A stretch of DNA of 64,000 nucleotides from Nitrosomonas ureae (GTDB lineage: Bacteria > Pseudomonadota > Gammaproteobacteria > Burkholderiales > Nitrosomonadaceae). Shown piece after piece: positions 36,746 through 45,849 of this stretch (position 1 is the stretch's first letter; every line of letters begins with the position of its first letter). The position numbers and the translations under genes were made by a program. The notes beneath the pieces were generated by a model. That model was not told the origin of the DNA, did no database searches, and saw nothing but the letters and a program-made list of their open reading frames with translations. Where the stretch lies: the NCBI RefSeq assembly GCF_001455205.1, contig NZ_CP013341.1, positions 1,302,001 to 1,366,000 on the forward strand, in the 5' to 3' direction.

Positions 36746-37759
36746 TTAATTATGAGAATTCTCTTGCGGTAGCTCATTCCCAGCGTAACTTCCAATCCAC
36801 GTCACTCCATCATTGCCGATAGTGCCGCGATACATGCCTTTAGTATTGAATCGCATCGTATAATGACCATTTGCATCGAGAACGATTAAACCGCCATCGC
36901 CACCGATAGCGGCGATTTCTTCCAATACGCTATCGGCTGCCTGGACAATCGGAGTGCGTAATAACTGAACCCGCGCTGCCGTGTTGAATGCAGCCGCGGT
37001 GCGAATGAACGTTTCTCCGGTGCCGGTTGCGGATACCGCGACTGAGCGGTTATCCGCATAGGTTCCGGCGCCGATGATGGGGGAATCTCCGACGCGTCCG
37101 AAGCGTTTGTTGGTGAGCCCGCCAGTGGATGTGCCGGCTGCAAGATTACCATAACGATCCAATGCGACCGCGCCAACCGTCCCACGTTTCTCATCCTTAT
37201 CAGGTTGTAGGGTGCTGATATTGACATCATGATCGCGCAGTACGCGTTCTTCGGCAATCGCTTTTTGCAATTGTTTCCAGCGAAATTCGGTATGGAAATA
37301 GGATGGATCGACGATTTCCAATCCTTGTTCGGCGGCAAAGGTTTCGGCACCTTGGCCGATCAGCATGACATGGGCGCTTCGAGTCATTACCGCTTGCGCG
37401 GCACGAATCGGATTGCGAATGGTGGTGACAGCAGCAACAGCGCCTGCCATACGTGTGGCGCCATCCATGAGCGATGCATCCAGCTCATTGCGACCGGCAT
37501 GCGTGAATACTGCACCTTTGCCTGCATTCAACCAGGGCGAGTCTTCCATGACCACAATGGCAGCAATTACGGCATCAACGCTGCTGCCTCCTGCCTTGAG
37601 TACGGCGTAACCAGCAGCCAGCGATTGTGCAAGCACTTGCGTATACGCTTGCTCGCGCTCTGCAGTCAGTTTGCCGCGCTCAATCGTGCCAGCACCGCCG
37701 TGAATCACCAGACGGATTGGCGGTGCGTCAGCTTGGGCCGGATTTGAGTGTAAATTCAT
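36746..37759 (-). CDS. Isoaspartyl peptidase/L-asparaginase (Ntn hydrolase)
   Basis: A 337-residue precursor. It should self-cleave before the catalytic Thr of GTVGAVALDRYGNLAAG (~residue 197) to give two subunits and then hydrolyse isoaspartyl dipeptides and asparagine. Further family marks: IRLVIHGGAGTIERG near the start, GSSVDAVIAAIVVMEDSP, LNAGKGAVFTHAGRNELDASLMDG, and STGGLTNKRFGRVGDSPIIGAGTYAD in the substrate loop. No signal peptide is clear. It could be co-transcribed with ppk2. Confidence 0.92.
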   Translation of the reverse strand: MNLHSNPAQADAPPIRLVIHGGAGTIERGKLTAEREQAYTQVLAQSLAAGYAVLKAGGSSVDAVIAAIVVMEDSPWLNAGKGAVFTHAGRNELDASLMDGATRMAGAVAAVTTIRNPIRAAQAVMTRSAHVMLIGQGAETFAAEQGLEIVDPSYFHTEFRWKQLQKAIAEERVLRDHDVNISTLQPDKDEKRGTVGAVALDRYGNLAAGTSTGGLTNKRFGRVGDSPIIGAGTYADNRSVAVSATGTGETFIRTAAAFNTAARVQLLRTPIVQAADSVLEEIAAIGGDGGLIVLDANGHYTMRFNTKGMYRGTIGNDGVTWIGSYAGNELPQENSHN

Positions 37760-37900
37760 CGATAGTAGAATCAGGATGTAAAAAAGCGGACGGATCGTCT
37801 CAATTCTCTCAAATTAATTGGGAATGTTTGCGTAACTTGGATCCAAAAAATAATTTCTATGTTTTGAGTATCCAGGGATTGATAAAAATAGCGTGCAATA

Positions 37901-39079
37901 CTATCGCATCCGGACTTCTTCTTGATCAGCCATTTCCATGACTGTGGCTGCCGTTAATTGTCCATCCATGTTACCGTCCCAGGTGGCATTGAAAGGTAGT
38001 GTGTTTTGCACGCGTTTTGCGAGATCGAGATAGGCTTGCAATGTCAAATCAGTTTGTGTAACCGGTGTCGCAATCGCACGCGGATTCTGCAGGATTTCAT
38101 TAAGCAGGGCTTGATTGATGCGGGCCTGAGATCGTGAATCGAGCTTTGCTTTGGACGAAGCGCGTGCGGTGTTTAATGAATTCTTAAGCAATAGGTTGTG
38201 ATTACGCTTGTCGTCCTCCAAAATGGGATAGCTTTGCAAATATAGCGTGTTTTCACGCCAGCCAAGCAAATGAGGCTGATTGACGACGCGAACCGGTGTG
38301 CCTACTGGGACATCGTTATAAATGAAGGCGATATCCTCCGGGTACATGCGCACACAGCCGTGACTGCCGCGTAAGCCAATGCTCGGTGGTTTGTCGGTAC
38401 CATGAATCGCATAACTTGGCCAGGCGAGTCTGAGAACATGAGCGCCCATGGGATTGTCGGGCCCCGGCGGTACGATAGCGGGAAGTGGATTGCCGTTTCT
38501 GGCATGTTCTTTCCGAATGGAGGGTGTCGGTATCCAACTGGGATTCTTGTTTTTGGCCGTAATCCGTGTCATGCCCTCCGGTGTTTTCCATTCCACGCGA
38601 CCGATCCCGACCGGGTGTGTAATGACCCTTTGCGGCTCGCCCGGTTTGGTTTGCGGAAAATAAAACAGCCGCATTGCAGCAAGATTGATCACAATACCTT
38701 GACGCGGGGCGTCCGGTAACACGAATTGGGTTGGGATAACAACTTTTGTTCCTGCTTTCGGTAGCCAGGGATCGATTTGGGGATTGGCGCTGACGATTTC
38801 TTCATAACCCAGGTTAAAACGCCGGGCGATATCGGAAAGTGTATCGTCCTCGCGGGCAGTAATGATCTGTAATTTACCAACCACATCTTCCCGGGCGGAA
38901 TCGAAACTGTATTCATGGCTCGCAATGGGCATCGGCAATGAACGAGCCACGGGACTGGCTGATTCCGTCGGTTGGGTTAGAAATGATTGGCAACCGGTCA
39001 AGAAGAAAAGACTGCCGATAAAACCGTATCTCAGAATATAATGCAGCAATGGTGAAAGTGTTTTGGTCATCCGGATCAT
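37901..39079 (-). CDS. LysM-containing L,D-transpeptidase (YkuD), lipoprotein
   Basis: About 392 residues from the ATG at 39079; an ATG at 39070 and a TTG at 39088 are alternatives. A lipoprotein signal (YGFIGSLFFLTGCQ) is followed by a LysM motif (~65-110: QIITAREDDTLSDIARRF, ANPQIDPWLPKAGTKVVIP) that binds peptidoglycan. The YkuD catalytic domain (~125-260) ends with the His/Cys motif HGTDKPPSIGLRGSHGCVRM. It should make 3-3 crosslinks in peptidoglycan or tether proteins. The C-terminal 130 residues are helical. The 140 bases upstream of the neighbouring gene show nothing more. Confidence 0.9.
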   Translation of the reverse strand: MIRMTKTLSPLLHYILRYGFIGSLFFLTGCQSFLTQPTESASPVARSLPMPIASHEYSFDSAREDVVGKLQIITAREDDTLSDIARRFNLGYEEIVSANPQIDPWLPKAGTKVVIPTQFVLPDAPRQGIVINLAAMRLFYFPQTKPGEPQRVITHPVGIGRVEWKTPEGMTRITAKNKNPSWIPTPSIRKEHARNGNPLPAIVPPGPDNPMGAHVLRLAWPSYAIHGTDKPPSIGLRGSHGCVRMYPEDIAFIYNDVPVGTPVRVVNQPHLLGWRENTLYLQSYPILEDDKRNHNLLLKNSLNTARASSKAKLDSRSQARINQALLNEILQNPRAIATPVTQTDLTLQAYLDLAKRVQNTLPFNATWDGNMDGQLTAATVMEMADQEEVRMR

Positions 39080-39258
39080 GAGGGTCAAGAAACAATAGAG
39101 TCATCAATGGTTCGTCAATTTACAGGTTTTTCCCTCATGGCTCAATCATTCTGCCGATCAATAGGAATTTCGTTGGTTAAAAGACAGTGCTGTAAAAATA
39201 AAATATTTCCCGGAAATACTCGCAAACTACCCGAAAATCGCGCTTAATAGGATTGCAA

Positions 39259-40422
39259 ATGCATCATCAACCTGATTTATTTTCCAATGAGATCAAAGAT
39301 ACTCAGCGCCAAAACTCAGGTAATTCTGCCAACGCGCTCAAAATGACGGCGCAGCATGATCAGTTATCGCCAGGGCAGCAGCGCTTTAACCGGCTTCTGG
39401 CGCGTATCGATAAACTGAAGTTACAGCTGGTCGAAGTGCAGGTAATACGAGATGCGCATCGCCCCGTGTATCACCAGATACTGACGCCACTGCGTGAGCG
39501 CCATAGCCTGTGTGTGCGCGAAATGGTGTTTCTGCTGGATAGCCGATTGCAGCGTAGAGGCTTGAGTACTCAGCAAGAACGCATCGCTGCGACCATACTG
39601 TGCAATCTCAGCATGCAGTTGATAGCGCAAGGAGATGAAGAAATGAAAGCGCTGCATGATAAGCACAGCAGTGAAAGTTTGGCGCAGAAGGAGCAATCTG
39701 CCATGATGGACATGCGTGAAATGATGGAAGACATGCTGGGTGAATCGTTGGTCGATGATGAATCCCTGGAAACTGTGCACGATGTGTTTAAAGCGGGAAT
39801 GAAGCGTTTGCGTGAAGCGGAAGCTGCCGAGCAGGAAGCGCGCCAACAGGCTCGGATTCGAAAAAGAAAGCCCAGCGCCGCTCAGCTGCAGGCTAAAGCC
39901 GATCAAGAGGCGGCAGAAACCACATTGCGCAAAGTTTTTCGACAACTGGCCAGTGCTTTGCATCCTGATCGTGCCAGTGATTCCGATGAACGTGAGCGGA
40001 AAACAGTGCTCATGAGCGAAGCCAATGCCGCTTACGATCGTCGTGATTTGGTGGCTCTGTTACAAATCCAACTGCGTACTGAACTAACGGACACTGCATC
40101 CATTGCCAAAATGGCGGATGAGCAAATTGCTGCGTTGACGTTATTGCTCAAACAACAAGCCCAGGAACTGGAAAGCGAACTGCAACAGCAGCGTCATGAT
40201 GTACGCTGTGAATTTGGCCTCAAGTCCTATGAGACGGTGAGCGTGGCTAGCCTTAATCGCAGTCTCAGGGCCGAGGAATCATTTTTTGAAAGAGACTTGA
40301 GCGCGATGCAGCAGGATTTGCAGCAACTGACTGATGACAAGTTCTTTAAGCGCTGGTTAAAAGATCAAGAACGGTTATCCAAGGAGTCCCGGGTGGACAT
40401 TTTTGATGATTGGCGGTATTGA
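39259..40422 (+). CDS. J-domain-like protein of unknown function
   Basis: About 387 residues from the ATG at 39259 (AGGA six bases before it); a TTG at 39253 is closer to the ribosome site. Long helical stretches with many Gln/Glu/Arg occupy most of the protein. At ~220-270 a J-domain-like helix pair appears: TTLRKVFRQLASALHPDRASDSDER with an intact HPD motif, then LMSEANAAYDRRDLVALLQIQ. So it could recruit DnaK. The remaining helices suggest a coiled-coil scaffold. No chaperone gene is adjacent. It is probably monocistronic. Confidence 0.75.
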   Translation: MHHQPDLFSNEIKDTQRQNSGNSANALKMTAQHDQLSPGQQRFNRLLARIDKLKLQLVEVQVIRDAHRPVYHQILTPLRERHSLCVREMVFLLDSRLQRRGLSTQQERIAATILCNLSMQLIAQGDEEMKALHDKHSSESLAQKEQSAMMDMREMMEDMLGESLVDDESLETVHDVFKAGMKRLREAEAAEQEARQQARIRKRKPSAAQLQAKADQEAAETTLRKVFRQLASALHPDRASDSDERERKTVLMSEANAAYDRRDLVALLQIQLRTELTDTASIAKMADEQIAALTLLLKQQAQELESELQQQRHDVRCEFGLKSYETVSVASLNRSLRAEESFFERDLSAMQQDLQQLTDDKFFKRWLKDQERLSKESRVDIFDDWRY

Positions 40423-40630
40423 ATTTTCTCGATACGTCGTTGCAGCCAGAAGTGCTGATCGCAGGCGGAGAAAAATCCAAGCCTCCTCTATAAGCGAATT
40501 GGAAATTTTAAACGTTACGGAATTATTCATATTGATGAAATCAGCCTATTGTGTTGGAATAGGGTAGGTTTTGAACATGTGCATGAGATTTGGGTAATTT
40601 AAAATTGCATCATAATCGGGAGAATACTTA

Positions 40631-40960
40631 ATGACTGAACAGAATGACATACCAATCGAGAATAAAACGGAAGCAACCGGAAATCAGGGAATGCAGGTTA
40701 ATGTCAGGATGCAGCAAGGTGAGCATGCCGGTCAGCCACTATATTCTAATTTTGCTTCGATTCAAGGAGGGCAGGGCGTCGTGATTGTGGATTTTGGTTT
40801 TCTCGATCCCCAGACCATGAATACGTTGAATCAACTGGTGCGTTCGGGTAAGAGAGTGCCGGATACCGTTGGCGCAAGGATGTCGTGCCGGATTGCACTG
40901 AATGTTGAAGCCGCGCATAATTTGGCGCATCAGCTGAATCAATTGCTGCAAAAAAAATAG
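40631..40960 (+). CDS. DUF3467-like small protein (copy 1)
   Basis: A 109-residue protein resembling the DUF3467 family. The motif runs GQPLYSNFASIQGGQGVVIVDFGFLDP (~residues 35-60), then a basic helix (NQLVRSGKRVPD), then a beta/helix end CRIALNVEAAHNLAHQLNQLL. No signal peptide. GGAG lies before the ATG. It is 91 bases upstream of a clear paralogue; both are probably one operon. Function unknown. Confidence 0.72.
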   Translation: MTEQNDIPIENKTEATGNQGMQVNVRMQQGEHAGQPLYSNFASIQGGQGVVIVDFGFLDPQTMNTLNQLVRSGKRVPDTVGARMSCRIALNVEAAHNLAHQLNQLLQKK

Positions 40961-41051
40961 TTGGGATTTCTACTGTTGCGCTCAGGCAATTGATGTTGCG
41001 TATTGAGGCATGGTTGTTTTATGTGATTGATATTTCTAATTGGAGAAACGC

Positions 41052-41528
41052 ATGTCTGATGAGAAAGATATTATGACTCAGGATAAAGATGAGATGACTC
41101 AACCGGCTACTAAGCAGATTGGTATCAGGATGTTGCCGGGCGAGCACACGGGTCAGCCGCTGTATTCCAATTGCTCGACTGTGAATGGTGGGCAGGGCGT
41201 GGTGCTAGTCGATTTCGGTTTCCTTGATCCGCAGAGCCTGAATGCTTTGAATCGAATGGCGCGATCAGGCGAAAAGCTACCGGATGTGGTCAATGTAAAG
41301 TTGTCCAGCAGGATGGCAATCAGTATCGATACTGCTCATCATTTGTCACAGCAACTGAATCAGTTGCTTGGCACTCGGCTTTCGGCTGCCGTTACGCATC
41401 AAGGTCAAAAAAATACGAATGAACCATCGATGCAGCCTGGTTCGAATACGCTGGGAGAGGACGGCTTGGATACTCAGAAAAACGATAAGAGCGGTTTCCG
41501 GTTTCCCTGGTCAAAGAAAACACACTAA
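41052..41528 (+). CDS. DUF3467-like small protein (copy 2)
   Basis: About 158 residues from the ATG at 41052; GGAGA precedes it, while a TTG at 41040 is unlikely. The core matches copy 1 line by line: GQPLYSNCSTVNGGQGVVLVDFGFLDP, then NRMARSGEKLPD and SSRMAISIDTAHHLSQQLNQLL. It differs by an extra C-terminal tail of about 45 polar residues ending GFRFPWSKKTH, which could be a basic membrane-proximal or partner-binding tail. Convergent with the cupredoxin gene. Confidence 0.72.
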   Translation: MSDEKDIMTQDKDEMTQPATKQIGIRMLPGEHTGQPLYSNCSTVNGGQGVVLVDFGFLDPQSLNALNRMARSGEKLPDVVNVKLSSRMAISIDTAHHLSQQLNQLLGTRLSAAVTHQGQKNTNEPSMQPGSNTLGEDGLDTQKNDKSGFRFPWSKKTH

Positions 41529-41537
41529 TCATCATCA

Positions 41538-41579
41538 AGTCAATCAGATAATTTGGAACCTGGATTTATCTGATTGACT
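41538..41579. terminator. Perfect 14-bp hairpin between convergent genes
   Basis: AGTCAATCAGATAA and TTATCTGATTGACT are perfect complements around a 14-base loop. It lies 9 bases after the stop of the DUF3467-like gene and about 30 bases before the end of the convergent cupredoxin gene. No U-run follows on either strand, so a terminator role is likely but not proven. Confidence 0.55.
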
Positions 41580-41610
41580 CAACAATTAAAACTGATATTA
41601 CAATTACTTC

Positions 41611-42615
41611 TTAGTCGTTCTTTTTACGCAATGGAATTTTCTTAAATAGTGGTATGAGAAATAATCCGATCAGTGCACCAATCAGCATTATTCCGTAATT
41701 TCTCAAATCCGGGTTAGAAAAATCAGTCATTTCCAGTGTTAGTAAGTTGTTCTCAGTTTTGCCAGAAGGTTTACTAGAAACTTTCGGCAAGTCTTCAGCT
41801 TCATAACGATCGTTTACATTATATGGTGTTAAACCTGGAATGCTCGGGATGTCTTTTCCGCCTTTCCCCACCACTAATTGTGCCTTCATGCCTTTTTCCA
41901 TATGATGGGAAATATCGCAGTGCACCAAATAAGTGTCATCGGAGCCCGGTACGATGATCGTGCCGGATACGGTTTTGGGGCCAGTGACTTCCAGATGGAA
42001 CATGCCGTATTTATAAAGATATTTAGGCAAGCCGTGCATCATGAATTGATGGCGGACACTATCCTCGTTAATAAAATGCCAGGTAACTTTTGCGCAGGGC
42101 TTTACGTGCCACTGTTGCTGATCAAAGGCGAAAGCAGTGCCTGGAAATTTTGCAGAATATTTTCTGCCGGCACGCACGGTAATTTCAACTTCTTCCGAAA
42201 TGCTTTGGCAACTACTGGGAAGTTTATCCAGATTCTGTCCCATGATCATGGTGCCTTCGTGGTCCATGATATGGTCGTCGTGATCCATGTGGTGATGGTG
42301 ATGGAGATCACCATGTTCAGTAGCATGGATATCGTGGGTACTGTGATCAATGTCGTGATCATGACCGTGATCGCCACTCGTGTCATCATGCTCAGCTGCG
42401 TGCCCGGCCTGTTTACTGATGCTATGGCCGCTATGATCATGCTTATCCTGATCCATGCTATGTCCGCTATGGTCATGTGCATCAGGTGCCATGTCGTGGC
42501 CGCTGTGATCATGCTTCTCTTGTTCGATGGGCGTATCCTGCTGTTGCGCAGCTGCATGGGTGTTGAATGCAAGAATACCGGCAAGTAAAAAAATAATTGT
42601 TGTAGTCTTAGCCAT
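41611..42615 (-). CDS. His-rich cupredoxin with C-terminal membrane anchor
   Basis: A 334-residue exported copper protein. Signal peptide to ~24, then ~100 residues extremely rich in His/Asp/Gly (repeats of HDHSGH, LHHHHHMDHDDH), a clear metal-binding stretch. Residues ~130-250 are a cupredoxin fold with the type 1 ligands visible: His in SVRHQFMMHG, Cys-His in YLVHCDISHHMEKGM. A C-terminal helix (GIMLIGALIGLFLIPLF) followed by basic residues anchors it. Its start overlaps the multicopper oxidase stop (TAATG), so the two are translationally coupled. Copper storage or electron transfer is the likely job. Confidence 0.85.
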   Translation of the reverse strand: MAKTTTIIFLLAGILAFNTHAAAQQQDTPIEQEKHDHSGHDMAPDAHDHSGHSMDQDKHDHSGHSISKQAGHAAEHDDTSGDHGHDHDIDHSTHDIHATEHGDLHHHHHMDHDDHIMDHEGTMIMGQNLDKLPSSCQSISEEVEITVRAGRKYSAKFPGTAFAFDQQQWHVKPCAKVTWHFINEDSVRHQFMMHGLPKYLYKYGMFHLEVTGPKTVSGTIIVPGSDDTYLVHCDISHHMEKGMKAQLVVGKGGKDIPSIPGLTPYNVNDRYEAEDLPKVSSKPSGKTENNLLTLEMTDFSNPDLRNYGIMLIGALIGLFLIPLFKKIPLRKKND

Positions 42616-44324
42616 TATTGGTTACTCCCTTTGGGGCTTTTTAGACGTGCAATTGCTGCTGTGGTGCTTTGCTTGATTTGTCCCCAGCGGGCGAAAATCA
42701 AATAGATCAAAAGCCCTGCCAGTAAACCATAGAGTGCATTAAGCAGCGAAGTTTGTGTCGCAGTATCCAAGCCCGTATGCTCACCCGGAGATCCCAAGCT
42801 CGCCCATTCATCCAGATCCTGCCAGATGGGGAGCCTTCTTTCAAAGTATTCCTTGGTGAAATACTTGTTCAAATCAATACCAAAATGACTTACCTTCGGC
42901 ATGCCGTCTTTACCTAAATAGGATGTGTAGACGATCGAGCTCATGCTGCCGCCTTCGGCCATGCCGTCCGTGGTGATTCCTTTTTCCCGATGGTCATGAA
43001 TCAGCCAGTCCCCTTCGCCGTAGCTATGTTTACCGTCATTGACAGTTTCCAGCTTCAGATCAATGCGTTGCGCCGGAGCGATATCAAAGACGTCACGCAT
43101 AATTTGCGCCATTGGGTTGTGTTCCACGCCATCATAATGCGTGATCGTGGCATGGTGGCCGTGGGTATGAACGGCGATCTGTTCGCCGCCGCTATTGAGC
43201 AGCCGCAGTTTGATTTTTTGATCCGGTTCAACAATGATGAGCGATTCCCTGAGCGTATAAGGAAATGAAAGACCGTTCAAAGTAAAATAATCTTCGGTCG
43301 AGTCGGTAATGTCATAACGCCGGTTCATGTCACGTGCAATGAGTCTGGGATCGTTATGTTTCTGGATGATCTCGCCCAATTGCTTATCCATTGCGTGATA
43401 GTGCAGATCGTACTCTTGATCGAACTGCTCGCGCACCGCAACCGAAGGATGGCGTACATGACCTGCACCGATATTTAACGTCTGCAGCCAGTTATTCGGT
43501 CTGTTTTCTTCAACGATAATCATCCCGGCCAATCCCATTGCCAAGTGGGTATGGGTTTGCACGTGGCAGTGGTAAAACATGGTACCTGGTTGGCGTGCCT
43601 GGAACTGATAAATACGACGTTCGCCCGGCATCAGTTCCACTTCACTGGTCTGCGGTACACCATCTTGACCACCGTGCTCGCCATGTGAAAATGGGTGATC
43701 AACGCCGTGCAGATGGATGCTATGAGGGAAATAATGAGTATTTTCCAATACGATTTGCACGATATCGCCGACTTCGACGCGTATGACCGGGGAAGGCAGC
43801 CTCAATAGCGGGTTCGCACGGATACTCTCAAAATTTTCAGTCGACATGCCGCTCATCTTGGGCGCGAAAACCCATGCGCCCGGCTGTATGCCGGGCGCAA
43901 TATCAAAGGTTGGAAGCACGCCGGGGAAATCGGGGGTTTTGCCGTTTAATTCCATGATTTCCAGTTTGATGATAATCCGGTCGGGATCACCGTCACCGTC
44001 CAGGTCATCGGTTTTGATGATGGCATCAGGCGAGAGCCCCGTTTTCATCAGGGTATCCATCGAGATATTATTGGTTCCTTTGACGGCCGCTGCAATCCAC
44101 GCGGGATTATCCGGACTGCAACCTGGGGATGCTTCAATTTTGACGCCTTCAATTTCCTGAGCTTCCCGCCATGCGGCAGAAATGATGGGATCGCACATGG
44201 GTTCACCGGTTAACGCGGCGGGGTCAACTTTTACAGTTTCAGGTAATTTCAAGGATGCCTGAGCAGTTATTGTTGCTGACAGCATACAGAGAGTTAATAG
44301 GGCAAAAAAAATATGGACAGGCAT
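42615..44324 (-). CDS. Multicopper oxidase, type 1 site in the N-terminal cupredoxin domain
   Basis: A 569-residue exported enzyme; signal peptide to ~23. Copper motifs: HSIHLHGVDHPF and MFYHCHVQTHTHLAMG in the first cupredoxin domain, AVHTHGHHATI and DWLIHDHREKG in the last. The Cys of the type 1 copper is therefore in the first domain, while the usual HCH of the last domain is HDH. This arrangement is like two-domain multicopper oxidases of ammonia oxidisers. An insert rich in Asp (DLDGDGDPDRIIIKLEI) may bind calcium. A C-terminal helix (LLNALYGLLAGLLIYLIFA) anchors it. It is coupled to the cupredoxin gene; the divergent gene starts 265 bases away. Confidence 0.87.
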   Translation of the reverse strand: MPVHIFFALLTLCMLSATITAQASLKLPETVKVDPAALTGEPMCDPIISAAWREAQEIEGVKIEASPGCSPDNPAWIAAAVKGTNNISMDTLMKTGLSPDAIIKTDDLDGDGDPDRIIIKLEIMELNGKTPDFPGVLPTFDIAPGIQPGAWVFAPKMSGMSTENFESIRANPLLRLPSPVIRVEVGDIVQIVLENTHYFPHSIHLHGVDHPFSHGEHGGQDGVPQTSEVELMPGERRIYQFQARQPGTMFYHCHVQTHTHLAMGLAGMIIVEENRPNNWLQTLNIGAGHVRHPSVAVREQFDQEYDLHYHAMDKQLGEIIQKHNDPRLIARDMNRRYDITDSTEDYFTLNGLSFPYTLRESLIIVEPDQKIKLRLLNSGGEQIAVHTHGHHATITHYDGVEHNPMAQIMRDVFDIAPAQRIDLKLETVNDGKHSYGEGDWLIHDHREKGITTDGMAEGGSMSSIVYTSYLGKDGMPKVSHFGIDLNKYFTKEYFERRLPIWQDLDEWASLGSPGEHTGLDTATQTSLLNALYGLLAGLLIYLIFARWGQIKQSTTAAIARLKSPKGSNQ

Positions 44325-44589
44325 ATATAGCGCACCTTTAAATTTTATTTAGCATTAAAAATAGAGTTGATCGAATCATGCACATTGAGTGATTGGAGTC
44401 AGTTTTAATGATCAGGATCAATTTAATAAGACAGATCTATAGGCATAAATACTCAACTGCGCATCCGGAGGCGGGTAAAATAATGAGGAATATCTTATCT
44501 TCATCTATGCAATACTTCTACACTGTTCTTCAAACTATCATTATGGATATTATACAGAACACTATTATGCTTTTGTGGTTTTTCCATAA

Positions 44590-45831
44590 TTGATAGATGT
44601 TAAATTAAAACTTACTGAGCAAATTGATCGAGTGGTCATCTCTATTTTTTCTAATTTATTGAATTATTATTCTCTTCTAATAATCGTTAAAAAGAAATGC
44701 GCTAATTCTTTTCATTATGGATTGGCGTGTTTCCTATTGGCAGGCTGTGGAGGCAGCGAGCCGGAACAGCCAGCAGCCGGAACGAATCCAGCCATCGTGG
44801 TGACAGTTATGGCTGCTGAACCTGTCAATATGCCCATGAGCCTTGAAACAATCGCGCAAACTGAGGGCGCAAAAGAAATCGAGGTCCGTCCGCGTGTCGG
44901 TGGAATTTTACTTAAGCGCTGGTATGACGAGGGTGCGGCTGTTATAGCCGGACAGCAGTTATTTTTAATCGATCCCGAGCCTTTTCAGAATGCTTTGAAT
45001 GAGGCCAGAGCCTTACTGCGCGAGCAGGAAGTTCGGGTATTACGCGCCAGAACCGATGAAAATCGTCAAAGACAGTTGCTGGCTGAAAATTTTGTCAGTC
45101 AGCGCGCTCATGAATTGACCACGGCGGATCTGGCGATAGAAGAAGCTGCCTTGCAAGCTGCAAAAGTTCGTGTTCAGCAAGCGCAGCTCAATCTTTCCTA
45201 CACGACTGTTAAAGCGCCTGTCAGTGGGGTGACCGGGCGTGCGCAATTTTCCGAAGGTGCATTGGTGTCAGCCAATAGCAGCTTGCTGACAACATTGGCG
45301 CAGCTGTCTCCGATATGGGTGCGATTCAGTTTCTCTGATAATGAAGTTGCCAGATTCGGTGGGCATTTGAACGAAAAGAATGTGCATAGTGTGCAAATGA
45401 TTCTTGCGGATGGATCTGAGTATCAACAGTCAGGCAAGATCAATTTTGCCGCCAGTAGAATTGATCCCATGCTCGGCACACAGCAATTGCGCGCCACATT
45501 TGATAATGCCGATCAACGTATATTGCCGGGTCAATTTGTGCGGGTGCGGGTTATCGCCGGGGAATCGAAAACGGTGTACATCGTCCCGCAGGTCGCAGTG
45601 CTAAGCTCGGATTTAGGTCGTTTTGTTTATGTCATTGATGAACATAACATTGTCGGTCAACGGGCTGTTATCGCCGGGGATTGGATCGGCAAGGATTGGG
45701 TTATTCTGGATGGATTAAATGCGGGGGATCGAGTAGTCGTCGATAATCTCATTAAACTGTCGCCCGGTAAAATCGTTGATCCTCAATTACGGGATACGGT
45801 ATCAACTGAGCATTCCAATGTGTCTTCTTGA
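44590..45831 (+). CDS. RND efflux periplasmic adaptor (lipoprotein-like)
   Basis: Up to 413 residues; the only upstream start is TTG (44590 or 44659), because no in-frame ATG precedes the lipobox YGLACFLLAGCGG. That is odd and leaves the start open. The mature part is a membrane fusion protein: KEIEVRPRVGGILLKRWYDEGA (lipoyl half), a coiled-coil hairpin (EARALLREQEVRVLRARTDEN), TVKAPVSGVTGRAQFSEGALV, then beta-barrel with LPGQFVRVRVIAGE. It bridges the RND pump to an outer-membrane channel, which is not encoded here. It ends 18 bases before the pump. Confidence 0.88.
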   Translation: MIDVKLKLTEQIDRVVISIFSNLLNYYSLLIIVKKKCANSFHYGLACFLLAGCGGSEPEQPAAGTNPAIVVTVMAAEPVNMPMSLETIAQTEGAKEIEVRPRVGGILLKRWYDEGAAVIAGQQLFLIDPEPFQNALNEARALLREQEVRVLRARTDENRQRQLLAENFVSQRAHELTTADLAIEEAALQAAKVRVQQAQLNLSYTTVKAPVSGVTGRAQFSEGALVSANSSLLTTLAQLSPIWVRFSFSDNEVARFGGHLNEKNVHSVQMILADGSEYQQSGKINFAASRIDPMLGTQQLRATFDNADQRILPGQFVRVRVIAGESKTVYIVPQVAVLSSDLGRFVYVIDEHNIVGQRAVIAGDWIGKDWVILDGLNAGDRVVVDNLIKLSPGKIVDPQLRDTVSTEHSNVSS

Positions 45832-45849
45832 CAATTAGCAACCCCACTT

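Noticed and set aside
41878..42588. 236-codon plus-strand frame across the cupredoxin gene
   Set aside because: It is the antisense of the His/Asp-rich repeats, giving runs of Met/Ile/Val; artefact.
44393..44593. Plus-strand 66-codon frame in the divergent copper/efflux gap
   Set aside because: Non-standard start and no ribosome site; composition follows AT-rich intergenic DNA. More likely promoter region.
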